A stretch of DNA of 64,000 nucleotides from Pseudomonas sp. CCC3.1 (GTDB taxonomy: Bacteria > Pseudomonadota > Gammaproteobacteria > Pseudomonadales > Pseudomonadaceae), in contig NZ_CP133778.1 in assembly GCF_034347405.1 (NCBI RefSeq), positions 62,001 through 126,000 of the forward strand, read 5' to 3'. This document shows, in pieces, positions 40,633 to 48,713 of this stretch (position 1 is its first letter; each line of letters starts with the position of its first letter). The position numbers and the translations under genes were made by a program. The notes beneath the pieces are model-generated. The model had not been told where the DNA came from. It saw only the letters and a program-made list of their open reading frames with translations, and did not search any database.

Positions 40633-42990
40633 TCAGAAGTCATAACGAACGGTCACACCGGCCGTGCGTGGCTGGCCGGGTGAGGCGGTGTACAGGCCGT
40701 TGATGCCGTTGCCGACAGCTAGGTAATACTCTTTGTCGAAGGCGTTTTTGACCCACAGCGAGGCGTCCAGCAAACCATCGCCATAACCCACGCGAGCGCC
40801 CACCGAGAAGTTCGCCAGGCCATAGCCGTTGATTTTCGACAGGTCAGAGTTGTCCAGTGTGCCTTCGCTTTCGGAGCGATAGGCATAGCTGCCGGTGGCA
40901 TATGGCTCAACGCCGTTGACGCGTGGCCATTTGTATTCGCCGTTGACGTTGCCGATCCAGCGCGAAGCCCCGGCCACGGGTTTGCCTGTCAGGTCGCAGG
41001 TGGTGGCGCCGACCACTTCTGCCGGGCACGGTGCGTTTTTGAAGGACAGATACGTCACGTCATTGAACGAGCCGTTGACGTTCACGGTCAGGCCCCGCAC
41101 GGGCACCGCCGTGGCTTCGAGTTCAACCCCGCGTGAGCGCACCGAGCCTGCGTTGGTCAGCAATTGGTAGCCGGTCAATGCGCCCGGCGGCTGATAGTAC
41201 GTGGTGGCTTGGTAGCCGTTTACGCCGGTCCAGAACACGTTGGCATTGAGTTGCAAGCGGTGGTCGAACAGTTGGCTCTTGACCCCCAATTCGGCATCGT
41301 TGGCCCGCTCCGGACCGACCAGCAGCGACTCAGCCCCCGCGCTCGGTGCCGAGGCTACCGCTAGGTTGACCCCGCCGGATTTTTCGCCGTGGGACAGCGA
41401 TGCATAGCCGAGCACGTCGTCGTCGAAGTGGTAGCTCACGCTGGCCAGAAACGATGGCGCTGCGTTATGCATATGCAGGTTGCCGCTGTCGTATGCGCCC
41501 ACCTGGCCAGCACGCACGGCGTTGCCGTCGACAACGCCGGGAATGACCACCGCCGGGCCGCCGCCAGTGGGGGCAAAGCGCTGCACATTGGCTTCTTTTT
41601 CTTCGTAGGTGCCGCGTATCCCGGCGCTGAAGTCCAAGCGGTCACTCAAGTGCCAGGTGCCTTGGGCAAACAAAGCGTAACTCTCGGTGTTGACCTTGCC
41701 GTTCACCTTGCTGTTGATGTTGTTGAGCGCATTGAGATTGGCGCCAATCAGGTCCAGGTCCGCCAGCGGGCCAAAGTCGGTGAAAATCCGATTGCCCAGG
41801 TTCTGCTTGAAGGCATAGGCACCGACCACGTAATCAAAGAAGTCGCCCTTGGGTGACGCGAGGCGTATTTCCTGGGAGAACTGACGGTCGTGCACTTCGA
41901 AGCCGTAGTCCTTGATCACCGGCACGTCCAGTTGGTCGGCGTCGTTGGCGGGGTTGAAGTGCCAACTGCGATAGGCGCTGATGGAGGTCAGGGTATAGCC
42001 GCCTGCCAGGTTCCAGTTGGCTTCAACCGAGCTGGCGTTCTGGTGCACGCTGACATTCTGTCGGCCATCGATATTGCTTTTACCGAGTTCCGGGTGGGCG
42101 CCGACCAGCGCCGCACGCTTCCAGAACACCGGCCCGGCGCCATAAATCACGCTGCTGCCGCTGCTGGAGTTTTCAGAGTTGTATTCGTTGATCCAGCGCA
42201 GGCTGAAGTCTTCGTTGGGCTTGAACAGCAATTGCCCGCGTATGCCTTCACGTTCGCCGCCGAGCAAGGTGCGGCCGTCGTAGCGGTTGTTCAGATAGCC
42301 GTCATCGCGGGTGCGATAAAACGACACGCGCCCGGCCAGTGTGTCGGTGATCGGCCCCGAGAAACTGCCCTTGCCCTGAAAATAGCCGTCCTGGCCCCCG
42401 GACACCTGAACGCTGCGTTCAGGCGTAAAGGTCGGGCCGCGGGTGGCGATGTTCAGGACGCCCGCGGTGGTGTTTTTGCCGAACAAGGTGCCTTGTGGGC
42501 CGCGCAACAGTTCCAGTTGCTCAATGTCCATCATGTCGAACGCGGCCATGCCGGGACGGCCGAGGTAGACGTTGTCGAGGTAGATCCCGGCGCTGCCTTC
42601 CAGGCCATCGCTGGCGGGGTTGTTGCCAATGCCGCGCACCGCGAAGCTCGACACGCGGGCGTGGGTGTAGGCCACGTTAACGCTGGGCAGCGCCTGTTGC
42701 AGGTCCTGGATTTTATAGATCCGCTGGCTCTCCAACTGGGCGCCACTCAGGGTCGTGATCGGCGTGGGCACATCTTGCGATTCCTCGGCCCGGCGCCGTG
42801 CCGTCACGGTCACTTGCTCCAGACGCGGGGCGTCGCTGTCGGCCTGTGTGCTGGCGATTGTTGAAGGCTTATCGGTTTCGTCGGCGGCCAGGGCGCAGGT
42901 GGCTGACAAGGCAACGGGCAGTGCCAGCCATAAAGAAATGCTCAGGGGTTTGAGACGGTGGGCCGTGGTGGCCGAATAACGTAACAGCAT
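40633..42990 (-). CDS. TonB-dependent outer-membrane receptor of the putative sulfur cluster
   Basis: ATG 42990 follows CAGGAGT and gives 785 residues: a signal peptide (MLLRYSATTAHRLKPLSISLWL, then ALPVALSATCALAA), a TonB box region (LEQVTVTARRR), a plug with LRGPQGTLFGKNTTAGVLNIATRGP and a barrel ending in RTAGVTVRYDF. It resembles iron-complex receptors by fold, but its neighbours suggest uptake of an organosulfur compound such as a sulfate ester or sulfonate. The monooxygenase start lies 7 nt after its stop, so the two are tightly coupled. Confidence 0.87.
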   Translation of the reverse strand: MLLRYSATTAHRLKPLSISLWLALPVALSATCALAADETDKPSTIASTQADSDAPRLEQVTVTARRRAEESQDVPTPITTLSGAQLESQRIYKIQDLQQALPSVNVAYTHARVSSFAVRGIGNNPASDGLEGSAGIYLDNVYLGRPGMAAFDMMDIEQLELLRGPQGTLFGKNTTAGVLNIATRGPTFTPERSVQVSGGQDGYFQGKGSFSGPITDTLAGRVSFYRTRDDGYLNNRYDGRTLLGGEREGIRGQLLFKPNEDFSLRWINEYNSENSSSGSSVIYGAGPVFWKRAALVGAHPELGKSNIDGRQNVSVHQNASSVEANWNLAGGYTLTSISAYRSWHFNPANDADQLDVPVIKDYGFEVHDRQFSQEIRLASPKGDFFDYVVGAYAFKQNLGNRIFTDFGPLADLDLIGANLNALNNINSKVNGKVNTESYALFAQGTWHLSDRLDFSAGIRGTYEEKEANVQRFAPTGGGPAVVIPGVVDGNAVRAGQVGAYDSGNLHMHNAAPSFLASVSYHFDDDVLGYASLSHGEKSGGVNLAVASAPSAGAESLLVGPERANDAELGVKSQLFDHRLQLNANVFWTGVNGYQATTYYQPPGALTGYQLLTNAGSVRSRGVELEATAVPVRGLTVNVNGSFNDVTYLSFKNAPCPAEVVGATTCDLTGKPVAGASRWIGNVNGEYKWPRVNGVEPYATGSYAYRSESEGTLDNSDLSKINGYGLANFSVGARVGYGDGLLDASLWVKNAFDKEYYLAVGNGINGLYTASPGQPRTAGVTVRYDF

Positions 42991-43116
42991 GGGCTGGGGA
43001 CTCCTGATTGCCGCGCGACACTGCGGATCGTGCACGGTAGGGGTCCATCCTAGGGGCGATGATCAGGGCAAAAGAGGCTTGGGCGGACAACCTATAGTCC
43101 GCCACGGACACGCACC

Positions 43117-44190
43117 CTAAACGGCGATCAGCAGTGAGGGGTCATTGGCTGCCCGTAGTGCTGTCGGGCCTGGCAATTGGGGGAGCAGCGCCGAATCATC
43201 GCGTCGCCATTTGCCAGGGCTTTCACCCGTCCAGCGGCGGAAGGCACGGTTGAAACTGCTGGGTTCATTGAAGCCCAATCGGTAGCAGATTTCGTTGACG
43301 GAGTAATCGGTCTGGCGCAAGTAACTGAACGCCAACTGCTGACGGCATTCATCCAGCAGCGCCTTGAAACTGGTGGAGTGTTTGAGCAGTTGCCGGTGCA
43401 GGTTGCGCACGCTCATGCCCAGGTCGAGGGCCACGCGCGTTTGTTGCACGTCGGCCAGGGGCAGGTAGCGGATGATGACGGCGCGCACCCGCTCCGGCAG
43501 ATTGAGCCGACGCTGGCGCTCCAGGTAATCGTTCAGCACGCTGTCCAGGCCCTGCGCCACTTCTTGGTTAGCAGTGCTCAGCGGCGTGTCCAGCCAGCTG
43601 TTGGTGTACACAATGGCGTTTTCACTGGCCTCAAACCTGACCGGGCACCCCAGCAGGCGGGCCCAGCGCGAAGGGTCGCGTGGGGTCGGCCGGGTCAAGC
43701 GCACACACTGCACAATCGGCAGCTCGGCCCAGTTCTGGCGAGTGAAACGCACTGCGCAGGCAATCGATGCCTCGGTAGCAACTTGCTCTACCTCGGCGCC
43801 GGGCGCGACCCCATAGACCAGGCGCGTGGAATGCGGGCCGCGCACCAGGCTCATCGCGGCGGCGGTGGTGATCACGGGGGCATAACGCACCGCGCGGTCC
43901 AGCGCCTCAATAACCGTAGAGCTGCTTTGCACGGCGAAAAACAACCCGTGGAAGTCGGTCGGATAACTGTATTGCGCCACGTGCAGACCGAAACATTCGT
44001 CACCGCTGACCCGCACCGCGGCCCGCCAAAACGCACTCATGCAGGTGAGGGCGATGCGTTGGTTGGGGTCATACAAATTGCAATGCGCGATACCGGCTTC
44101 ACGCAACAGCGGGGCCGTGCTGAAGCCTTGCCCCTCAAGGGTGCGAGCAATAACTTGAGCCCAAGTGGCAATGGTATCGATGGTCGTCAT
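43117..44190 (-). CDS. AraC-family transcriptional regulator (arabinose-binding-like N-terminal domain)
   Basis: A 357-residue regulator with an N-terminal ligand domain of the OruR/ArgR-like type (WAQVIARTLEGQGFSTAPLLREAGI, DECFGLHVAQYSYPTDFHGL). The C-terminal double helix-turn-helix (TRVALDLGMSVRNLHRQLLKH, YSVNEICYRLGFNEPSSFNRAFRRWTGESPGKWR) is complete. CGGAGAGA precedes the start. It is placed in the middle of the minus-strand cluster, 30 nt after the GST gene and 126 nt before the receptor gene, which may have its own promoter under its control. Confidence 0.9.
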   Translation of the reverse strand: MTTIDTIATWAQVIARTLEGQGFSTAPLLREAGIAHCNLYDPNQRIALTCMSAFWRAAVRVSGDECFGLHVAQYSYPTDFHGLFFAVQSSSTVIEALDRAVRYAPVITTAAAMSLVRGPHSTRLVYGVAPGAEVEQVATEASIACAVRFTRQNWAELPIVQCVRLTRPTPRDPSRWARLLGCPVRFEASENAIVYTNSWLDTPLSTANQEVAQGLDSVLNDYLERQRRLNLPERVRAVIIRYLPLADVQQTRVALDLGMSVRNLHRQLLKHSTSFKALLDECRQQLAFSYLRQTDYSVNEICYRLGFNEPSSFNRAFRRWTGESPGKWRRDDSALLPQLPGPTALRAANDPSLLIAV

Positions 44191-44220
44191 GGCGTCTCTC
44201 CGGCTCGCTCAACTTGTTGC

Positions 44221-44841
44221 TTAGGCCAGGCCTTCGGCGGCCCGGGTCTGCACCACTGATTCGCGTGCCAGGTAACGTTCGAGAAACCCTTGCAACGCCG
44301 GGAAGTCCCGCAACAGCGAGCCTGCACGCGCGCTCCAGCCGACGAACACACCCAAATAAGCATCCGCCAAGGTAAAGCGGTTGCCCACCAAGTAACTCTC
44401 ATCGCGCAAGCGCGCTTCCAGCGGCTTCAGCGCGTTTGCCAGTTGTTGCAGCCCGCGTTGACGGATGCCCGGGAACGCCGCTTCATCGGTGCTGTAGCGC
44501 TCAGGGCGATTGATCGGTCGAAACGCGCCGACGTGCACTTCGGTGCCCAGATAACCGATCCATGACTGAATCAATGCACGCTCCGTGGTCCCGGCCGCGG
44601 CAAACAGCGAGGTGCCGGGCCGCAGGTCTGCGAGGTAAGGCAGGATGGCCGTGTTCTCGGTCACCAGCGTCTTGTCATCGAGCAGCAAGGCGGGTACTCG
44701 CCCGCTTGGGTTGATCTGGCGATAAGGCGTGTCCGGGGTATGAATCGTGGCGCGCTCGACCGTGATGGGCAGTTGCAATTCGTGGATCACAACATGGGCG
44801 GCGAACGAGCAGGCGCCGGGAGAAATGAACAGTGTGGTCAT
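44221..44841 (-). CDS. Glutathione S-transferase family protein
   Basis: A 206-residue GST. The N-terminal thioredoxin-like domain is MTTLFISPGACSFAAHVVIHEL, with Ser7 or Ser12 as possible glutathione-activating residues as in beta/theta-like bacterial GSTs. It also contains NPSGRVPALLLDDKTLVTENTAILPYL with the conserved cis-Pro. The C-terminal helical domain holds YLVGNRFTLADAYLGVFVGW. It lies 14 nt after the binding-protein gene. In this setting it might conjugate or cleave an electrophilic sulfur compound, but the substrate is unknown. Confidence 0.92.
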   Translation of the reverse strand: MTTLFISPGACSFAAHVVIHELQLPITVERATIHTPDTPYRQINPSGRVPALLLDDKTLVTENTAILPYLADLRPGTSLFAAAGTTERALIQSWIGYLGTEVHVGAFRPINRPERYSTDEAAFPGIRQRGLQQLANALKPLEARLRDESYLVGNRFTLADAYLGVFVGWSARAGSLLRDFPALQGFLERYLARESVVQTRAAEGLA

Positions 44842-44855
44842 ACGGATCCCTTGTC

Positions 44856-45911
44856 TTAACGGCTGGCTTGTGGGGTTTGGGTGGCGGTGTCTGCTGTGTG
44901 CGGGGCGGCTGTGAGCGCGGCATCGATAAAGCGCGGCTCGGCCCAGGTCTTCACATCGAAACCTTTGCGGATCAACTTGGCATCCAGCGCCAGATCGACG
45001 CTGTGCTGCAAGTTGTCGATAAACGAGGCGTCGAGTTGTGGCGCGAAAATCGTGTTCAGCGACTGATCGGCCGCATCGGCTGTAAGAATGGCTGGTGGGT
45101 AACTGGCGAGTCGGGACACCAGGTCGATGTAGTCCTGTTTGTGCGCGTCATTGCGCAACCAGGCAATGGCCGGTTGCTGGGCTTTGATCAGACGGGCGAC
45201 CAGTTCCGGGTGCTCATCGACGAAAGCGCCGCGCCCCAGCAGTACGGCTTGCATGCTGCCCGCGCCGCCCAGATCCACCGTGGTCAGCGGTAACTCCGCC
45301 AGGCCACGGGCTTTGAGCGCGAGCACGCCGGCACCGGACCAGGTCGCGTCAATCTGCTTGGCGGCCAGCGCAGCGTTGGCGGCGTTGTAGTCCAGATTGA
45401 TCACCTTGAAGTCGCTTTCCTTGAGGCCTTGATGGGCCAGCGCAGAGGCGAACGACAACTGAGTGGCGGTCCCGCGGAAAATCGCCACGCGCTTGCCTTT
45501 CAGCGTTTCGAACGAGGTAATCCCCGAGCCGGGTTGCACCGCGAGATAAAGCTTCACGTTACGGGCTACCGCGCTCAGCAGGCGAGTATCAAGGCCTCCG
45601 GCCTTACCAATAATCGCCGGAAAATCACCCAGGTAAGCGAAGTCTTCCTGACCGTTGGCCAGCGCTTCATTGATCGCCGGGCCTGCGCCTTTGAAGAAGT
45701 CCCAGCGAATCGTGATGCCATCTTTTTCGAATTCTTTTTCCAGCGTTTGCCGGTCGCGCAGCACATCAACAATCCCTGCACCGCTGGGCGTTGGCCCGGC
45801 GCTGATGTCGGGTACCGCGATACGAATTTCTTTGACTGTATCGGCCAGCACCTGGCCGGAAACCAGTAAAGCGGCGAGGGACAACGCAACGAATGAACGC
45901 GTTCGAATCAC
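44856..45911 (-). CDS. Periplasmic substrate-binding protein, aliphatic-sulfonate (SsuA) type
   Basis: GTG 45911 follows GCAGGAGC and gives 351 residues with a signal peptide (MIRTRSFVALSLAALLVSG). The fold is that of SsuA/TauA/NMT1 proteins: EIRIAVPDISAGP, FEKDGITIRWDFFKGAGPAINEALANG, DFAYLGDFPAIIGKAGG, SFETLKGKRVAIFRGTATQLSFASAL. No ABC permease or ATPase lies near, so the protein must work with a transporter encoded elsewhere. It is the first gene of the minus-strand cluster. The C-terminal tail (AAPHTADTATQTPQASR) looks disordered. Confidence 0.87.
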   Translation of the reverse strand: MIRTRSFVALSLAALLVSGQVLADTVKEIRIAVPDISAGPTPSGAGIVDVLRDRQTLEKEFEKDGITIRWDFFKGAGPAINEALANGQEDFAYLGDFPAIIGKAGGLDTRLLSAVARNVKLYLAVQPGSGITSFETLKGKRVAIFRGTATQLSFASALAHQGLKESDFKVINLDYNAANAALAAKQIDATWSGAGVLALKARGLAELPLTTVDLGGAGSMQAVLLGRGAFVDEHPELVARLIKAQQPAIAWLRNDAHKQDYIDLVSRLASYPPAILTADAADQSLNTIFAPQLDASFIDNLQHSVDLALDAKLIRKGFDVKTWAEPRFIDAALTAAPHTADTATQTPQASR

Positions 45912-45973
45912 GCTGATGCTCCTGCAAAAACCAGCGAAGTGCCGGATTGAGGACGCAGATATAGGGGGTCTGG

Positions 45974-46020
45974 GATAAAAAATAAAATACTAAAAGAGTC
46001 GTTACTTATGTCTTTTGGGT
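45974..46020 (-). promoter_or_regulatory. AT-rich promoter region of the putative organosulfur operon
   Basis: On the minus strand the segment reads ACATAAGTAACGACTC, then TTTTAGTATTTTATTTTTTA, about 65 to 110 nt before the binding-protein start. Very AT-rich leaders of this kind are typical of Pseudomonas sulfate-starvation operons controlled by CysB-type regulators. This is suggestive only; no exact site can be assigned. Confidence 0.3.
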
Positions 46021-46049
46021 ATAGGCGAGGGCGGGCTATACGGGGTAGC

Positions 46050-47027
46050 TCAATGCCTGTCGCCGCTGTTGCGGGTTGTGATAGGGGTCGTAGGGCTTTC
46101 CCGTCGGATGTTGGCTCTGGCTGTGGATATATCGGTAGGCGTGGTCGTAAGATTTTTTAAATAATCTTCAGTTAATTGGAGATAGCTTCTAAAATCTTCT
46201 GTTTTGGATAAATTTGATTCTAATTTATAGTTAAGTTTTTGGGTTTGGCTAGTTGCGGTTGCTATGTTTTTTTCAGAGTGGGTTGTAGCGTAAGAAAGAA
46301 GGGGCAGGATTTTTTTATTTAAGTTGTGTTGTTTTAAGGCTATATGGGCATTTATCTCTTTTATATATTTTGTAGTTTTAGTGATTTTATCAGCGTGGTT
46401 GTATTTATTTAAAGCCTTGTCTAAAGCGTATTTGTTTACATCATAGAAACTGTCAGGCAGCCCATTATTTGAAAGATGCAGAAGGGTTTCAGGGATTTTT
46501 CCATATATTTTAGTTATCCAACTTTCCGCCGTTGGGTCAATACGCGTAATCGGGTTGTTAGAGCAATACGCATACGCATTGATGCCGCCTTTGCCAAACG
46601 GACTTAGCGTGTCCGGGCTATTAAACCGCATTAACACCGGGTTGTACGCTCGGTGTCCCTGGCCCAATAAATAATGCCCCGTTACGGGGTCAGGTCGTTC
46701 ACCATTAAACCCCAGCGCACTCAGTAAGCCATTCTCTGCTGGGCGATGGCCGTAAGGGCTGTAGGCCTGGGGCTGATAGTGGGTGGAGTTAATAGTGTGC
46801 AGCACCGATGTTTGCAGGTCTGTGGCCAATAAGGTGACAGCGTCACCGAGGTATCGCTCGGCTAGCGGCAGGGATTGGTGTTCGAAAAAACTCGTGGTTA
46901 TTTCACTATTAATCTCAGTCGCTATGCGAGTGTCTCGGTAAAACCGTTGGGACGCGTGAGTGCGCGTCAAACGATCCAGCGGGTCGTAGTGATAGAGGGC
47001 GGTATAGGTTTTTTTAGGTGTGCTCAC
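46050..47027 (-). CDS. Orphan Rhs-core protein with AT-rich variable C-terminal domain
   Basis: A short Rhs/YD-repeat protein of 325 residues (GTG 47027; GTG 47048 would add seven). The first half is the conserved Rhs core end: YHYDPLDRLTRTHASQRFY, SPYGHRPAENGLLSALGFNGERPDPVTGHYLLGQGHRAYNPVLMRFNSPDTLSPFGKGGINAYAYCSNNP. The domain junction reads RIDPTAESW, where the final glycine of the usual DPxG is alanine. The last 150 residues are helical, Lys/Thr/Asn-rich and coded by strongly AT-rich DNA unlike the neighbours, a sign of a swapped tip domain. No PAAR or VgrG part and no immunity gene beside it. Whether it is toxic is unknown. Confidence 0.75.
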   Translation of the reverse strand: MSTPKKTYTALYHYDPLDRLTRTHASQRFYRDTRIATEINSEITTSFFEHQSLPLAERYLGDAVTLLATDLQTSVLHTINSTHYQPQAYSPYGHRPAENGLLSALGFNGERPDPVTGHYLLGQGHRAYNPVLMRFNSPDTLSPFGKGGINAYAYCSNNPITRIDPTAESWITKIYGKIPETLLHLSNNGLPDSFYDVNKYALDKALNKYNHADKITKTTKYIKEINAHIALKQHNLNKKILPLLSYATTHSEKNIATATSQTQKLNYKLESNLSKTEDFRSYLQLTEDYLKNLTTTPTDISTARANIRRESPTTPITTRNSGDRH

Positions 47028-47626
47028 GAGATGCTCACTTAGAGACACTGGGTTGTGTTTCAGCGTCTGCCTATTCTTTTGGCTTGCCTAGCTAGCAGAT
47101 CTGATAGGTCGTGCGCGATGGCATACGTGGCCAGATCCACGTGCTGTGGAGGCTCAGGTCGCAAGCTTCGCTGGATTGAAAGAGAAACGTCGTACGAAAC
47201 GGCTGATTATTGGCGGCATGCACACCCGTAGCAGCTGCCGAGCTTGGCGAGGCTGCGTCCGATTGCGAAGCGATCGTAAATGCTGAGAACTCGATTTAAC
47301 TGGGTAGTCACGACAGGCCATTTACGACTGCTGCGCAGCCGGACGTCGCCTCGCAAGGCTCGGCAACTGCTACGGGAGAGGGGTGCTTAGCGGTCTGGTG
47401 CCGTGCCATGGTGGCTAGGGATTGGGCCTGATCAAGAAACTGAGCATTGCGCGGATCCGGGGGACTGACTAAATTGGCGCATCTGACGAGACATTTGTCT
47501 TACCCGTTTCTACGTGCACTAAAAATGGGTAGTTTGGATCTATAGTGGCTGGCGCAAAGGCCCGCTGTACGGCATCGACTGTTGGCGGTGTCGTTTAATC
47601 TGCCAAGAACAGCATTCGAGGTAATC
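47028..47626. other. 599-nt non-coding gap between the Rhs gene and ilvE
   Basis: It holds the divergent start regions of the Rhs gene and ilvE, and palindrome copy B at 47228-47373. No reading frame on either strand looks like a gene. The 250 nt before ilvE contain a TATAGT (47541-47546) that could be a -10 box, without a clear -35. Confidence 0.6.
47228..47373. repeat. 146-bp palindromic REP/BIME, copy B
   Basis: Same length, orientation and sequence as copy A (39133-39278), with four differences seen by eye, all in the right half (for example CATTTACG here against CATTTGCG). Arms GTAGCAGCTGCCGAG and CTCGGCAACTGCTAC are inverted. The two copies enclose the organosulfur cluster and the Rhs gene. 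Confidence 0.92.
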
Positions 47627-48655
47627 ATGTCTGTCCCGAGTATCGACTGGAGCACACTGGGCTTCAGCTACATAAAAACCGACTACCGCTACCTGTCTCA
47701 CTGGAGCCAGGATCAGTGGGATGCAGGTGTCCTGTCCGAAGACAACGTGTTGCACATCAGTGAAGGCTCCACCGCCTTGCACTATGGGCAACAGTGCTTC
47801 GAAGGCCTCAAGGCTTATCGTTGCAAGGACGGTTCGATCAACCTGTTTCGCCCCGATCAGAACGCCCTGCGCATGCAACGCAGCTGCGCTCGTCTGATGA
47901 TGCCGAGTGTCTCGGTTGAGCAGTTCATCGATGCCTGCACCCAAGTGGTCAAAGCCAACGAGCACTTCATTCCGCCGTACGGCTCGGGTGGCGCGCTCTA
48001 CCTGCGGCCTTTCGTGATTGGCGTGGGTGACAACATCGGCGTGCGGACCGCCCCTGAGTTCATTTTCAGCGTGTTCTGCATCCCGGTTGGCCCGTACTTC
48101 AAAGGCGGGATGAAGCCTTGTAACTTCATGATTTCCAACTACGACCGCGCCGCGCCAAATGGCACCGGTGCTGCCAAAGTGGGTGGCAACTACGCGGCCA
48201 GCCTGCTGCCTGGCTCTGAAGCCAAGAGTGCAGGTTTTGCAGATTGCATCTACCTGGACCCGCTGACCCACACCAACATCGAAGAAGTCGGCTCGGCCAA
48301 CTTCTTTGCAATTACCCAAGACAAGCAATTTGTCACTCCGCGCTCGGCGTCGGTACTGCCGGGTATCACCCGCCTGTCGTTGATTCAACTGGCCAAAGAC
48401 CGTCTGGGCTTGACCGTGGTTGAAGGGGATGTGCCGGTAGGCGATCTGAAGAAGTTTACCGAAGCTGGCGCCTGTGGCACCGCTGCTGTGATCACGCCGA
48501 TTGGCGGCATTCAGTACAACGGTGAACTGCACGTTTTCCATAGCCAAGAGGAAGTGGGTCCGGTGACGCAGCAACTGTATAAGGAGCTGACCGGTATCCA
48601 GTCTGGAGACATCGAAGCGCCGGAAGGTTGGATCGTGAAGATTCAAGGGGCGTAA
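47627..48655 (+). CDS. ilvE: Branched-chain-amino-acid aminotransferase
   Basis: PLP class IV aminotransferase that makes or degrades Leu, Ile and Val. ATG 47627 follows CGAGGTAATC and gives 342 residues; an upstream in-frame start at 47582 is not supported. Family signatures: GQQCFEGLKAYR, FRPDQNALRMQRSCARL, YLRPFVIGVG, GTGAAKVGGNYAASLLP (PLP lysine in AKVGGNYA), CIYLDPLTHTNIEEVGSANFF and GTAAVITPIG. The length is that of the longer eukaryote-like IlvE type. It has its own promoter region and converges on the MocR gene. Confidence 0.95.
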   Translation: MSVPSIDWSTLGFSYIKTDYRYLSHWSQDQWDAGVLSEDNVLHISEGSTALHYGQQCFEGLKAYRCKDGSINLFRPDQNALRMQRSCARLMMPSVSVEQFIDACTQVVKANEHFIPPYGSGGALYLRPFVIGVGDNIGVRTAPEFIFSVFCIPVGPYFKGGMKPCNFMISNYDRAAPNGTGAAKVGGNYAASLLPGSEAKSAGFADCIYLDPLTHTNIEEVGSANFFAITQDKQFVTPRSASVLPGITRLSLIQLAKDRLGLTVVEGDVPVGDLKKFTEAGACGTAAVITPIGGIQYNGELHVFHSQEEVGPVTQQLYKELTGIQSGDIEAPEGWIVKIQGA

Positions 48656-48663
48656 CGACAGGC

Positions 48664-48703
48664 TTGGCCATTGTCAGGCATTAAACTGCCGGACAGTGGC
48701 CAA
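48664..48703. terminator. Bidirectional hairpin between ilvE and the MocR gene
   Basis: TTGGCCA (48664-48670) pairs with TGGCCAA (48697-48703), with TGTC/GACA and GGC/GCC continuing the stem. The loop is about 8 nt. It sits between two convergent genes, but neither side has a good T run, so termination strength is uncertain. Confidence 0.5.
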
Positions 48704-48713
48704 TGCTGTTCAT

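Noticed and set aside
45912..46049. Immunity gene downstream of the Rhs gene
   Set aside because: The 138-nt gap holds no open frame with a ribosome site on the minus strand; it is the promoter region of the next operon.
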